Below the pieces are notes generated by a model. That model made no database searches and was not told the origin of the DNA. It saw nothing but the letters and a program-made list of their open reading frames with translations. Source: Musa acuminata AAA Group (taxonomy: Eukaryota; Streptophyta; Magnoliopsida; Zingiberales; Musaceae). Taken from it: DNA of 64,000 bases. Within the stretch, counting starts at the first letter, position 1, and each line of letters opens with the position of its first letter. Both the position numbers and the translations under genes were made by a program. Shown here piece by piece: positions 31,001 to 45,100 of this stretch. The DNA is taken from positions 3,487,001 to 3,551,000 of the forward strand of contig NC_088340.1 of assembly GCF_036884655.1 (NCBI RefSeq), written 5' to 3'.

Positions 31001-34000
31001 TGAAGCAATTTCTGCCATTTAAGGCGAAGGGGAAACAAACCTGCATTATCCACAGATGCAGCTGTAGAAAGTATAAGAGGCTGGTCCACAGTAGTTGTTG
31101 TTAGATTGATGAACACATCACAGACGGATGCTTGAAGAAGCAGCACAATTTTGGTGGCTCGATGTCACAAATGGCTCTGACTAATGTATTATATTTGATA
31201 ATTGGGGATAGGAGAGCCACCGACCGTGGAAGCTGGAAATTAAACATGCGGCATCCAAACTAATACATAAAGAACAAATATGATGAACGGTGCATGGGAT
31301 TAGTTCCTTGGCACACTTTTAGTAGAAGTTACTTCCCTATACTACGTTAGAGGTCCTTTTCTCTCTCAATATGCATTAAGTTTCCTAGCATATTCATTTT
31401 AGGCTTGAGGTTGGAGGAAACCAAATATGCAGTTTGTTGCTTCTATATGTAAAGTTTGTCTATAAAGGTGCATATGGTGCTCTTGTGTATTTGTTTTTTT
31501 CTTTTTTGTATTCTTCAACATTCATGTTACCAAGCTGCAATATGGTAAGAGTTAGGTAAGATGCATACTCAAGCAGAACAACTTGGACTAATAGTCATCA
31601 ACATAGAATTTTCTTGTAAAGTTATGATGTTTTGGCTCACATCATTTCATAATTTTGAATGTGCTCTCTTTTGCTTCAGAGGAAACATATGCTATCAGTT
31701 TTGCTTCTAACTTGTACTTTGCATTCACATGCTATTGCAAATGACTATTATTGACTCGTACCTTAGTTGTGATGGTACTCAATATTTTTATCTGTCTGAA
31801 TTGCAATGCATATCAAGATGGTCTTAGAAGAGATGGTAAGTAGTTCATGATGTGAAGTTCAATGAGCACAGAAGATTGATAATGCTATATCATCGGAGCT
31901 AGGGAGTACATGTTGTGTTTATCTGATGCTCATGTTGATGATTCATGCTTAGATCAAAATGAATGCACATTTGAAATTCATCAATACACATGTTGCATCC
32001 CAAGTCCTGTAACCTCAACATTTCCTCTTTCTTCTCTTGCTTGAAATTCCTGAAGTAATCATTGTCCATATCCTTAGTTTGATTTGCCTTATTTTATTAT
32101 AGTGTAATTAACATATCATGAGATGTACTACATGATTCCACAAGTGTTTTAGTTGCTAGTAGAGATCATCTAAGCAAGGTTTAGTTCTCCACATTGAAGA
32201 TCCCTCTTATCTTGATTAGACCTTTCTGAAGGGTAACTACACTTTAGGTTGAGCAAGTGTGACTTACTTTTGAGTTTTGAGTACCTCCATTTGGTTTCTC
32301 TCAAAAAGATGTCAAAGACCAACCATTGCAATAACTATTCTGGTTTCCATGCTAAAAGGCCTGTAGACATTCCTTGGTAGCAAAACAAGATATCCATGCT
32401 GATTGAAGGAAAACAGTAAGGTCTTTTAGGTAAGTTATCTTTATTGTACTTAAGATTAGTCATTAACAAGAAATCGTTAAAAGGGTATTGGGTGCCATAC
32501 TGTAGTGTCCCTAAGAGAGAAGTGGAATCTAGTAAATGTGCAATTATTTAATGACACCTACAATCTAGAGGCTTGTTATGGGACCTGGGAGGGTGAGATC
32601 AACTTCTTGACTTACAGTTCAAGGTGGACCTTAATAGTTAGAATTGAAGTGGATTAAAGGCTACTAAAGTTGGTAGTGATGCCTGTGCTATTGGACCACA
32701 AACTACTTGATTCAGAAAACTTATGTCTTTTAGTTAAGACATTTTTTGTTGATCTCTAAGCACTAATTCATGCTAAAAAACATGCATAACTTTTCAGTGA
32801 CACTGGACTCAAAAACATAAATATACACTGTTACTTGGAGAAACCAAAGTGATGAGCCCTTCAACCATTTATATTGAGCTCATGAATGCTGAAGGTGAAG
32901 GAGAAGGCAATCCTCACTACTCCATGATTTCCCTTGTAACGCAAAGGACTTTGAATCTTTAATATGTATTTGGTTAATATCTACTCATCTCTAAAATCGA
33001 ACACCTTTGATGAATGAATTGTATCAATTAGGTCATCATATGTGAGAAGACTTGTAGGCTTTTGCTACCATAAAGCAAGCAAAGACAACTTGGAGAAACC
33101 TGAAGGGAAGGGAAATAATCTGAGGCAACCTTGATGAAATTGCTCAGATGAAATCTCATGCAGATGTATAGATTTGGTTTTTTGGTGGTTTCTTGTCCTA
33201 TTCTCATTACAAATGTGCCATATTGATTGATCAATGAAATCTGTGGAGTAACATTTTCTTTTTATGAATTATAATGTTGACAACAAGCTTACATGGCATC
33301 GGAACTACAGCATGACAAATTCATGAACTTAAAGAGTGTTGCCTCTGAAGTTGGTCATGACCCTTATGCCATCAGTATGTGATTCATAACTTTTGTTGTT
33401 GATGGCTTCAATCTTCTGTTTTGTGATTTTTGGAAAGAGTTTATCATGCAATCAGAAGGTGTTGTATGGCTAATATTGTAGAAAGCTTCAAGCATCTATC
33501 TTGTACCAAAAACTTGTGATTCAAAAACAGTAAACTTTAATTGATTCAAAGCAAACTAATTGTATAATTAATTTTCTTCTATTGATAATTTGGTTTCAGT
33601 CTACTCTCTTACTGGTCTTAGCTTGATCTCAAAATATGAGGCAAGCTGAAGATTAAACTGAACCAAATTGACTGAAAGGACCTGTACAGAAGAAGTTGAA
33701 TTCAACTTCTATTCAGTCTTTTTTTCTTGGGTAAATGCCTCCTTTCTTTCCTCCTTGTTGAAATGTCCTGACCAGACTAGCAGTTCTAATCAGATATATT
33801 TCTCCTAGGATTTCAATTATGTTCACAAACTTTGCTTCAAAGATTTTGGTTTGATTCAGTCTCAAGATTCTGAATTAACAAGTTCTGTGGATATCTCAAT
33901 GTGCATATATAGGAAAACACCATTATGGATATTGGTTTATTCTGTGTGGTTAGAAATAATTAGATTGATTCGACATGAAACAATTGATAATTATGTAATC

Positions 34001-35870
34001 AACTAAGACCAATCTAAGAATCGGAACATTGCATCACATCAGAGTAGAGAGATTGTTTCTGTAACTCAAACTCGAATAACTTAGATTATAAAAGTCATTC
34101 TATCAATATGAAATCTCGAAGCTGGTTTTCTTGAAAGCTACACTTTGAATGTCCCTCACCCACTTAACAATGGCAACTTACAATCCCTCCGATCAAATCT
34201 TTATCCAATCTCGGAATTGACTCGTCCTATCTTGTGCTCTTTGGTACTTATCATATGTCTGTCGTTGAAGTTTTTCGTCGCATGGAGATGAAGTGACAGT
34301 GATTCTTTAACCAAAGAGGTGACATTCCAACAACCGTGCATTGAACGCTCATTAATGAGTGGCTCCATTAGGCTGTGAGGGAAGCCTCCGCTAAGTTTTC
34401 CACGTCCTGCCATTGGAGCATCTGCAAGTGAAACAAGAAGAAACTCACCGTATTCATCTTCTTCTCTGCAACACTTGGTTCTTTGTCGTCACCCACCTTG
34501 TCATTTCCTCTCTCTTTCTCTCTTTCCTACCAAAGTATCTCTTTGGTTGATCCACTCACAGCTTGGTCTTGTTCATCATCCTCCCTCCATCCCACGATGG
34601 TGTTTCCTAAGAAAATTATCCTTCCTTTGTGAACATTGATACGATTAATATTTCGAATCAATCGATCCATTATGTCGATATGAGCTAAAATAAAAAGATT
34701 TAAAAATATTCTTTATCTCAAGAATAATTCCCTCATTATTTTTTATTGTATTTCTCATTGACTTGATCGTCAGAAAAATCTCATCCGATATATTTTTAAT
34801 GATATATTAAAAAAAAATTATTTATGATATAATAATTTTAAAAAATTAGGTCAGATTAGCTTCGAATTGTGATCCTAAAAAACATCAAGGAATAGGACAT
34901 GCATTTGAATCCTTGGAACAAGAGAATTGGACATGTTCTTCCAACAACACCACCTTGTGCAGGCAGCATGAATGAGACATGTGGAGGAAGCAATCACCGT
35001 TGTCTAGCTAGCAAAGACAAGGCATGGAGATGGTCAAGGTGAGGATATTAAACAAGGCAAGATTGGTTGATGAGATATATCAAGACATGGGTACTGTCTG
35101 TCACACTGGATTCATACAAGATAAGGTGGGGGAGAGGACAAATGAAGGAATATTTTGGATTATGATGATGTTGTGAGGTTGCTTTGGTTATGATCCACCT
35201 AATCTCCATGAGATTTAACTGCTGCCACTGCTTTTAATGGACCCAAACATAGCTTGGAAGATCTGTCTGCCATCCATTTTGTAGGCGTATGATGGCCTTT
35301 TGACAAAGCAATGTGAACTGTTCTTCTTCACTTGGCTGCAGAAACGTACGCCTCGGTTAACAAAAGAAGACCAGTAGCAGTCAGTCAGTGATGTGTGTTT
35401 GGATACCGATCAAGTTCTTTCCATGGCAGGAGGAGAGAAGAAGATCGATGATGCACAGTGTCCTGAGAAGGCTGGAAGATTTGCTTCAGATCTATTCCAC
35501 GATTAACAAGAAAAATTGAGGAAGAGAACTTGATGCCCTGTAGCTCTACTCGAAGGAAACACAATCTTTCTTTGCTAAGGATACAAATTTCCAGTCAATG
35601 ATTTCTGCAAAGGTATTGAGGTATTGATTGAGTGGGTCTAAAAGAATGGAATCGATGCCCTCAGCCTCACTATGCTGCGATCTTTACATGTTGTCTCACC
35701 ACTGCAAAGATACATGTCAGAAGGCATGTCTGCTTGCAGTAGCCACAGAGGAAGGAAGCATGGCGGGTCTCCTCATGTCATTTCCAGAGGATTACCTGTC
35801 CGTCGATCCAACTCTCATGTATTTTTTTGGTCGTATTCACGTATGCAGACAGTATAATAGTACGTTATGC
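31001..35870. other. Intergenic, EXO70 to OXS3-like
   Basis: About 4.9 kb, AT-rich, without a supportable gene. The first few hundred bases should be the EXO70 3'-UTR. Near 34,735-34,860 words such as 'attgacttgatcgtcagaaaaatctc' resemble the R-U5 part of Ty3-gypsy LTRs, perhaps an eroded fragment. The open frame at 34,201-34,413 (-) has no recognisable features. Confidence 0.45.
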
Positions 35871-36196
35871 TGTCTACATCACAGAGAGACAGAGAGAGAG
35901 AGAGCGAGCGAGAGAGAGGACGAGTTGGGTATTCATTTCTTGTGGAACGTGTCAACCCCCGTCGTCTTCCCTTCCTTTCTTCCTTCATATAGTCTCTGCT
36001 CTCCTCTCTCTCCACGCCTCCCTTTTCTCTTATCTACTTGCTTTGAGGCCCGACGAATTGGCAAAAAGAAAGCCGCTTTGCCGAGTTGGGAAGCCGGGAG
36101 AGGACGCTGCCGCGGCTGGCCGGCCGTTGACCGGCCATTGATGACAACAGCGCCGCCGGGGCTTAGCAGGAGGCCCCGGAGGAGAAGAAGAGGAGG
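35871..36196 (+). promoter_or_regulatory. Likely leader/promoter of the OXS3-like gene
   Basis: GA-rich microsatellite (35,880-35,918), then a pyrimidine-rich stretch and a GC-rich segment leading to ATG 36,197. No clear TATA box was found. Small upstream ATGs exist (for example near 36,140) but none gives a recognisable peptide. Confidence 0.3.
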
Positions 36197-37056
36197 ATGT
36201 CGTCTCTGGTGCTGCCCAGCGTGGGGCTGAAGGACCATGTCAGCCTGCCGCTGCGTCTCCACGGAGAAGGGCAGGAGGAGGGGAAGGAGGTGGAGGCGGC
36301 GAGGAAGAGGAATGGGTTCTGTTTGGAGGGCAGAGTAGAGGCGGAGGAGTCGTCGGAGAGCTCCTCGATCGGCGCTGCCTCGTCGTCCTCGGAGAAGGAT
36401 GAGAAGGAGGAGGAGGAGGCGGTGGAGAGCAAGAGGAAAGATGGGGCTTTTGGGTCTTTGGATCCCTTGGAAGACTCCCTTCCCATCAAGTAAGTCTCTT
36501 CTTCTCTCTCTCTCTCTCTCTCTCTCAGCCATACAAAGAAGCCACCTGCTTCTTGATCTACGCATTTCTCTTCTTAGGAATTCAAAGGTCGTGTTTTGAT
36601 TTCGGTTCTCAGTTCAATCGCTCACCAGAATCTTGATCTTGACCCGACTGTTGCAGGCGAGGCTTGTCCAACTTCTTCTCGGGGAAGTCCAAGTCGTTCG
36701 CGAGCCTGTCGGACGCGGCCATGGCGAGCGCGGGGGAGCTGGTGAAGCCCGAGAACCCCTTCAACAAGCGCAGGAGGCTGCTCATGGCGAGCAAGATGCG
36801 GCGGGCCTCCTACACCTCCCTCGTCCGCCCTCCGCTGCCGCCGCTCCTCCCCTCCGCCCACACGGTGGAGGAGGAAGCAGACGACGACGACGACGACGAT
36901 GACGACAAGGAACAACAACAAGAAGACGACGACACCAACAAGAACAAACGCCATAGCACTGACAACACCAACACCAACAAGAACAAGAACAAGAAGCAGG
37001 GTGCTGCTTTCAGATCTCCAAGATCCTTCTCCCTTTCTGATCTCCAGCAACTGTAG
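36197..37056 (+). CDS. OXIDATIVE STRESS 3-like protein (OXS3/O3L family)
   Basis: Two exons, 36,197-36,489 and 36,657-37,056 (GT-AG, phase 2), giving 230 residues. Family landmarks: an acidic Ser/Glu-rich block (ESSESSSIGAASSSSEKDEK), then DSLPIK|RGLSNFFSGKSKSF across the splice site, then KPENPFNKRRRLLMASK and a C-terminal FSLSDLQQL. The family includes Arabidopsis OXS3, a nuclear chromatin-associated factor that improves tolerance to heavy-metal and oxidative stress. KRRR and KMRRAS are candidate nuclear signals. An unusual run of nine Asp (GAC/GAT repeats, 36,883-36,906) and an Asn/Lys-rich stretch (36,939-36,996) are probably lineage-specific. The intron contains a (CT)n run at about 36,505-36,527. 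Confidence 0.85.
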
Positions 37057-39192
37057 TAGTGCCCTGACCCCCAACAGCAATTAAGGGCACAAACAGCGTC
37101 TCATGTTACAAGGTCAGCCCTCTCTCTCCCTCCCTCCCTCCATGAGAGTCAAAACAAGAACAAGTAGTGTGCGTGACATATATCACTGCAAATCCAAGAA
37201 GAAATCTTTCGCTTTTGTTTTTGCCACCCCCAAAGACGAGTTGATGGCAGTGGAGCAGTCGCAATATCTCATCAATGGATCTCTCCACGGATCCTATGCT
37301 CTTGTGGGGTGTGTGTGTGTCCTTTTGTGGTTGATTAATATTTAGTAGTAGTAGTAGATGATGATGAACAGTAATAATGGTAGGAGATGAAGGTGGTGAT
37401 GGCAATGGGTGGTGGGGGTGTGCTTATCCTCTTGCTTGCTTCCAACCATTAAAATAACCTCATGCCGTACCACACACCACCTGCTCTCTTCTCCTTCACA
37501 GCTGTTGTCTTCCTCATGGAAGGAAGTCATCATCAGCTTAATTTATTTGTCCCAACAAAACATCAAACTCTGTCCATTAATCTATCTATCTTTTGTACTC
37601 GATGATATAGTCCTCTAGAACACACCCTAATATCATTCCTAAGGATCCATTTTGATGGGATAACTTACCAATTAATTTGATGACATTTTGGATATGATAG
37701 TTTACTCTTCCATCTTTGATACATTGACCAAATCAAATCTATAAATATTATAAAAGTGATCTATTATTCTTGTGGATAGATAGTTCAATGAATCATCCAT
37801 ATCTTCAAAGTTGAGTCGCTCTCAAATGGATATCAACCAATTGTACAGTGGAAGCAAAGAGGTTGATTTCTGCTGCAGTGTTGTGTGCTGCTGTGGGTGA
37901 AGGATGAACTTAATGCACCCCTCAAATCAAAGAGGTTGCTCTCAGAGACAAGGTTGGTGGGTGTTGGATTTGGTAGTCCCCTCAATCTATCCTTATCCAA
38001 TGGAGATGATTCTTTAGGTGAAGAGCACTGTTTTCTCCCTCCCTTTCTCTCCTCCTTTTTCTTCTCTTCCTCATCCAAACCGATGGCCTCCTCTGTGAAG
38101 AGTCAACACTTGAAGAAGAATCAATTATAATGCTTGATAATAATAATAACATCAATACAAGATAAAAGTGATGGCGATCATTGGAAATTTCGACCGCCCA
38201 CCTAATTTGACAACGTGTCGGACAAGCAGAATTGAGATCCACAAGCAATCTAACGTCTTCTCCTCGTGCTGCTTACGAGGAATCAACTTAGGATGGCTTC
38301 CATAGACGCACACGACTCATGTCGTCTGAAATTTATTTTAATTATTTATTTGAAAGCATAAATTAATTAGTATTTTGTTTGAGACATAAAAGTCATAAAA
38401 TCAACCTCATGTAGTCTAATAAAAACATGCATAAAAAGAAACTAAATTAACAATAAACAAATAATTGATTGACAACATAAAGTAAAGTAAAATGACATCG
38501 TAAGCTTTGAACGATCGCAAGACAAAATATCTAAAACCCATTTGATATCATATTGATTACGATGACCATTGAGATTTTTGTGATGATTATTTTGAAGATT
38601 TTTACTACCAAAATATAAAAATTTATGATGCATACAAAATCCAAAGGTGCTCACATTTTTCAAGAGACGACAATTCTGGTCTCCCTATTGGAAAAAATTG
38701 TCATGGTGTTGGGTTTTCGGAGAGAGTGGAAAAGCATGCCTACACTGCCGTGTGGTGTTCTTCCAGCTGTTGCTTGCATGCTCATCAAGTGTTCGCGTCT
38801 TTGTCTTCCTAACCAAGAAACAAACAGACGACGACAACAACAACCAACAAAAAGATGTGCATGAACAATTTTATATGGTCATTCTCTTCTACCTAAAACA
38901 ACAAAAAAAAATGAAGACGATGATCAAATATTTGTATTGATAGAAGAATTGATAGCGATCAAAAGGTTGTGGTGGTCATCTCGATCAAAAACCAGTTTGC
39001 GCAAGTCGACCAATTTGAGCGGGCCATTATAAAATGCCCAACACAAAGGTCCTGCAATTTTGAAACTCCAGATGCAAGGTTGTATTCTGGGAACTTCCCA
39101 CGACCAATGATCATAACATGACATGAACAAGAATATAGCACCCCCCGAACAAAAGATCGATGCCCGGTTCGTAGTCCGATCAACAGAAATGA
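37057..39192. other. Intergenic, OXS3-like to MTPC4-like (convergent)
   Basis: The two 3' ends face each other. No gene was supported. Open frames such as 38,625-38,864 have no family features. The part next to 39,193 is likely the 3'-UTR of the transporter gene. Confidence 0.45.
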
Positions 39193-42100
39193 TTATGAGC
39201 TCTTGAGTCGATCATGCCTGAAGTGGTGGTACAGTGAGAGCCCCTCGGGATTGTGTGCCTCGATGTCGACATGCCTGATCCCAGGAACAATCTTCTGAAT
39301 CTCTGATTCGAGCCTGTCCACCTCGCTGCCCAGAGCTTCTACGACGTCCTCACCTTCCAATCACAAACAAAAATACTAATTACCTAAGTCATGCATGTTA
39401 ATGACATGCAACACAATCAAATTACTCAGTACCATAACTAGCCATGACATTTAGCAGTGCTGTATTGTCTTCAGACTTTGCGGCCTCCCGAAACTGTTCA
39501 ACACAAGGAAGTGCAGAGTTGTTAAGCTAATTTCATAAAAGTTGGATATTCCAGAATCCTTCTCCGTTTCTTCTTGCATTGTTTGTGCGAGTTACCACCA
39601 GTTATAAATGGTCACTCATTAATGCCTTCTTGTGAGCATTTGTCATCGAGCTCTACTCGGGAAAGGAACAGACAGCGAGTTGATCTATTTGTTTCGCATA
39701 TCAATGTCTGCTACCTAATAACCCGAACATCACAATCTGGTTCACAGGACTTGGAAATCATAAATATAGGTTTTTGGATCATATATTCAATGACACTAGA
39801 TTCAGTGACTTGTCTGATCCATGTTTGGTTATGGCCAGATCCATGATAAAAATCTCATTACCCAATTTGATGTTGAAGTATTTCAACCTCGTGTAAACAA
39901 CAACAACAACAAAAACAATAAAACCAAGCGGTAATCTCCCGACTCCTCCGGCTCAGGTTCAACTCACATATAGCACATAAGATTGAACAATTCCCTTCTG
40001 TTCCAACACAAATTTCCTTGGCCACATAAACCTTGCCACTTGTGACCTGCATCAACCTAGAACTCTAGCCACAGACCATACAAGTGATTTTGGACTCCAT
40101 TTTCTATTGAAGCAGACTGCATCTGACACCCAACCTGATGTATGGTAGTAATTGCATGGCCAATTGGTTGGACTTGGACCAGGTCCATGTTCAATATTTT
40201 GGATGCAAATTTGAACCAGTTTTGTTCAGTTTAGACATAAATACTAGGTTGATCCAACAGAACTCGACTCCAGTAACACTCCTACCTGGACATGCTTATG
40301 ATGTCCGAAGACTAGACATGCTCAATGACCAGAGATACATAAACAACCAGTATACGAGTAATGTGATGCAAAAGAAAGGTCAAGTAAACCATTGCATAAG
40401 ACATGCTTATAAGGCAATGATCATTAGAAAATGCACAAAAAATTGAACTATGTTAACAACATACTTGTTTTGCCCATTCTTCACGTCCAGTTCTTTCCAA
40501 ATAATTTTGCACCAATACAACCCCATTGAAATCTGCAGCACCATATGCAACATAAGTGGGAGCCTGTATGCTTTAGGGCCAAAATTTGTTTCAAGTGCTC
40601 TTCTTAATGTAGTAAACTATTCAAAACCAGTCCAGATATGCAGATAGTGAATTTTGTTCACTATTTTTTCTCTATAAAGAAATCACGTGGGAATTTTCTG
40701 AGGCCGCAAGTCACTAAAGGACGAAAATCTACATGCAACTACGGATGCTTATCAAAATAAGAAATATTTAATATGAGCCTCTATCTAACATGAGCATGGT
40801 ACCGACACAATGTTCCATTCTGATGCCAGCAAGGCACAAAACTCCAACATGGATTTGATACCAAACCTTATCGTCAGCACATATCACACTAGCAATTAGC
40901 ACATTAAGGAGACACCCCTGTGTTTCCAGGTTTAAAACCTTTAATTATGTTACAATGTCCTAATCTTAGAAATTATGACAAATCTAATCCTTCAGGAAAC
41001 AGAACTGGATGGATTCATAATTATGTAGAGTACAAAACTTACCTATTTCTGCTTTGAATCTGAAAAATCCAGGGCCAATGACCTCACTCTTGCAATCGTA
41101 CAAGGCATCTACAACCTGCAGTAGGTTAACGCACATGTTAGAGAAGCTTAATTGATATCTATGAAAAGTTCCATGTTGTTGGTCGTGTTTTCACCGGATC
41201 AGATTTTAAAAACTTGAGTACTTTTTCCATGTCATGGTCATCAATTGCCCTGCCAATCAATGCATGCCTGTTCCTCTGAATGAGAAATATAGCAACCTGC
41301 AATACTAAAGTTTAACATTAGTTGAACTGTAATTAGCGCTAACAGAGTTCAAATCATTTTCATATAATAATAATATGACAGTCAAATTTATAAATCATAT
41401 TTAATCATTTCATCCTTTTCATAGGTGCATGATGCAGTTTCATCCATGGACACGAGGAAATATTTAGCTGTAATTCTCCGTAATCCTCACAGTATTTTCT
41501 TGTCTCAACTTGTCTTCCAGATGAGCCTTTCTTAAAATAATCATGATCTATGCTTTAAAAGAAATGTTCCTCCACATGTATATCCATCAGGATTTTCCCT
41601 CGCCTTTAACAAATATATAACAGACTCATCTGTGAATCTTTCCGCAAAAGAAACATTAAGCATAATATTAGTCCATTGAAACTAATGAATGGTTGTTTAT
41701 TTCTGATAGCAGATACGCAGAAATGAGAATACATCTCAGACAAGTACCTGTATCTAGTTTACCTTGTGAAAATATGATTACTCTACTTTATACAGATATT
41801 ATCTGTCAGTACCATTTTGGACTATGAGCCTATACATTTCTTCCCACCGTTAGCAAACTATCCTAAGCCGATACAAGCTCAAACAAATTTTCATGCTTTC
41901 AGTACTTTAATTTCAGCAAGACATGAAATTGGCAAACTGGAATGAAAAGAGAATCACAGGGGAAGGGACTTTGTATGATTGAACCGGTTAGATCATACTG
42001 GTCAAGAATATCTTAGAAACATTTATCAAGCATTCCAACTCTTTCAAGGATAAGTCACATACCATTCCAAGCAGATTACCAACTATGATAGAACCAATTG

Positions 42101-45100
42101 GGTCGTATATTGCATTTCCGGTTGTATTGACAGCCACCAATGACGCTGCAGCAATTGCAAGACCAGTCACTGCAGCACCATCCTGCAGAACAGAAACAAG
42201 CTGAGATACCAAGAAATGAATGCCACATGAACACATCATGCAAGAGCGAATAGTAGGACAGATAATGAATATGCATATCTGAAAAAGATAACTAGATGTT
42301 TGATGAGTAGTATATATATGGTAAACAAAACATGAACAGATTAAAAGCATTCAATCAGAAACACACACACAAAATGATAATAAGTTCATTACAGCTATCT
42401 GGAACATAAGATCACCTCTGTCATAACAGCAACGGATGTTGGATCATGGCCACGCCATATATAGTCCCACACTTTCATTCCTTCTGCAGCTGCACCTTTC
42501 TTCACAGCATTAATAGCAACAAGCAGTGAAGCACCTGGAAAGGCATCTAAATTATCATATTATTTTTATCAAAGAATAAAAATCCAAATGCCTTCAGATA
42601 TACCTTCAATGAGAAAGGATCCACCAATCACTAAAGCAGCATAATGGATATTTTCAGGAGGCTGTGTTATAAAAGAAATCATACAAGGAGATCAGCAATG
42701 GAATTAAATGTTCGAACAAGCAATTATGATATAATGAGGACCTAACTTAGATGATAAAATTTATAAAGACATGATTTCTTAACACGTACATGAGAGTTCC
42801 ACAAGTTCTGAAATCCATGCACAACTGTGGCACCAGAACCCAGGCAAAAGATGCCAACAGCAGATATTAAAGACCAAACAAATCTTTCCTTCGAATATCC
42901 ATAACTGCAGTCAAGAATAGATAACTCAATAAAAGATGAAAAATCAAAAAGTTTTAAGATTTCCAAGGGACTTAAAAAAGTTTTATGTACATTAGCTTAC
43001 ATATTTCTTTAACATATCCTTCAGAAATATTAAACCTAATGCTTGTTAGATGTGACATAGATACAATTCCAGAAAAGGAAAAATACTAATGAAAACAGAA
43101 AGATATAAAGGTGAGGCTCTTTTTGCTGATGATTTTTTTGGTTTGTATTGGATAATTAACTTAGCATATGTGTACCATGATAAAGCGGGAGGAATACTGT
43201 GAATAGCATGAATAGTGGGTAAACCTACGGGTGCAGAGCATCTGGAGCACGCCTTGAGCTGTTCAAACCATATGCAAGAAGGGCCTACATTAACAAAAGT
43301 AGTCAAATTAAAAACTGGCAAAAAAATCTTACTAAGACACAGACTAGTTTTTTTTTAAAATATATACTTGTTTGGAACCAGTTCCTAAGAGAAAAGAATT
43401 CTCAAGAATCTAATTTCTAATTTTTGTGTTTGAATTGAAGTATAAAAATAGGAAATGAAATTCCTTTTCTCATGTGAAATCAAATTTGAAAGTGATTTGC
43501 ACTGATCTTCTACTAAATTACCCTTAAATGCAAAAAAATTGAATGCTTAAAAGGATAAAGTATAGCTATATTGTCAAACACAGTGCACTAAATAAAAGTT
43601 GCACTTCAGAATCTGTAAGTACATGACTATTCTGAAGAAATAGCAATAACTTTTAGGTTGCCTACTGTAGTTGAACAAAATGATTCTCTTTATATGCGTA
43701 GCCCAAGAAATTTGGATAGTTGGATGGAAGAAAAGGACAAATAGCAAAAAGAAAATGTAAAAGTATAGTTGACTGGAATAAAGATGTCAAATGCTCAACT
43801 CATCAACAACCAAACAGTGCATTCCTACTTCCCCAGGAACATGCATAACCATCTTGGGAAAAACATTCAGCAAGATGCATGCAACAATCGCTGTTTTGAT
43901 GACTAATTCAAGCAATCCAAATTCTATTCAGTGTAAAAATTGACAAGAAAATACAGGTTTGGAGACGGTAATTGACGCCAATAAACTCAGGTTTGGAAAC
44001 AAATCAATGATTGTCTCTCTTCTGTCTAGTGTGTCTCCTTTCCCTCTCTGTCTCTCTTTTTCCTAGTGTCTCTCCTCTCCCACTCTTCTGTCGGTTATTC
44101 TTTTTTTTTTTCCCTTGTTTGTGTTGTTTAACCACTGGGCTACACGTATATTGGTAACCTAGAATAAAAAGTTAGTACCGAGATATTTAGAAATTATCAA
44201 GCAAAACTTGATTGTTTTTGGTTGAATTGTGAAATTCCAAGGTTTTGGGCTATTGGAATTCCCATTCCCAAGCTCTTCTCATTTGAAACAAAGGAATTCA
44301 ATAAAATTATGGTAATATGGATTTCATTTATTTTTTCATTTTCATTCCAAACAAACTCGGAAAGAAATTTTGTAGATTAGTAACACGATACTTAGGTTGA
44401 ACATGGAAGGGAATATCATGTGACATCAAGATTGAAAATACCTGGTTCGTGAAGTCTGCAACTGAGTGTACAACCTCAGCTAACATAACATGGCTAGAAG
44501 TTGAAAGCCACACACCAAACTTGAGAGAGAAGACAAGAAAGTTGCACCACAGTGCAGTGGTAACTGCACGTTGGCTGAGATAGCATCCAATTGATAGTTA
44601 GGCAAGTAATCGAGAAGAATAAACTCCAATTCAAGGGTAGGAGTTATAAGACATACTTTAACCAAAAAGAAATAGAAAGATGAAATTTTTACATAGATAC
44701 ACAAGTATAGAAGCAATATTCAACAGAACCCCTTGTAGTTATGATCCCTAGTTGTATAAACACAAACAAAGAAGTCACTAGAACTTAATTGTACTTGATT
44801 TTACGGGAAAACAATACTGCAAATGAAGCATCATCCTTCCGTTCTCTTATTGAATTAGTTTTTCATTTAAGATCAGTGATAGATTATAAACTAACAAATA
44901 AAACAGATACTGCAATCAGCCCAAGCTGCCACGGAGTTCGTGTTATACTCGTCCTTGATCTAGTCCTTACTAGCTTCCATGCATCTATATTTTGCTTCGT
45001 ATGGCACTGATGTGGTGTTAGTTCGAGGTTTCACATCAGCTGCAAACACTGACATGAAACCAATGGTAAGCTCTTCTAATTCAGCTTCAGTCTTCACGTG

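Noticed and set aside
44130..44175. Possible SINE in intron 3 of the MTPC4-like gene (minus-strand 'tagcccagtgg' fits a polymerase III A box)
   Set aside because: No B box, tail or target duplication could be found around it.
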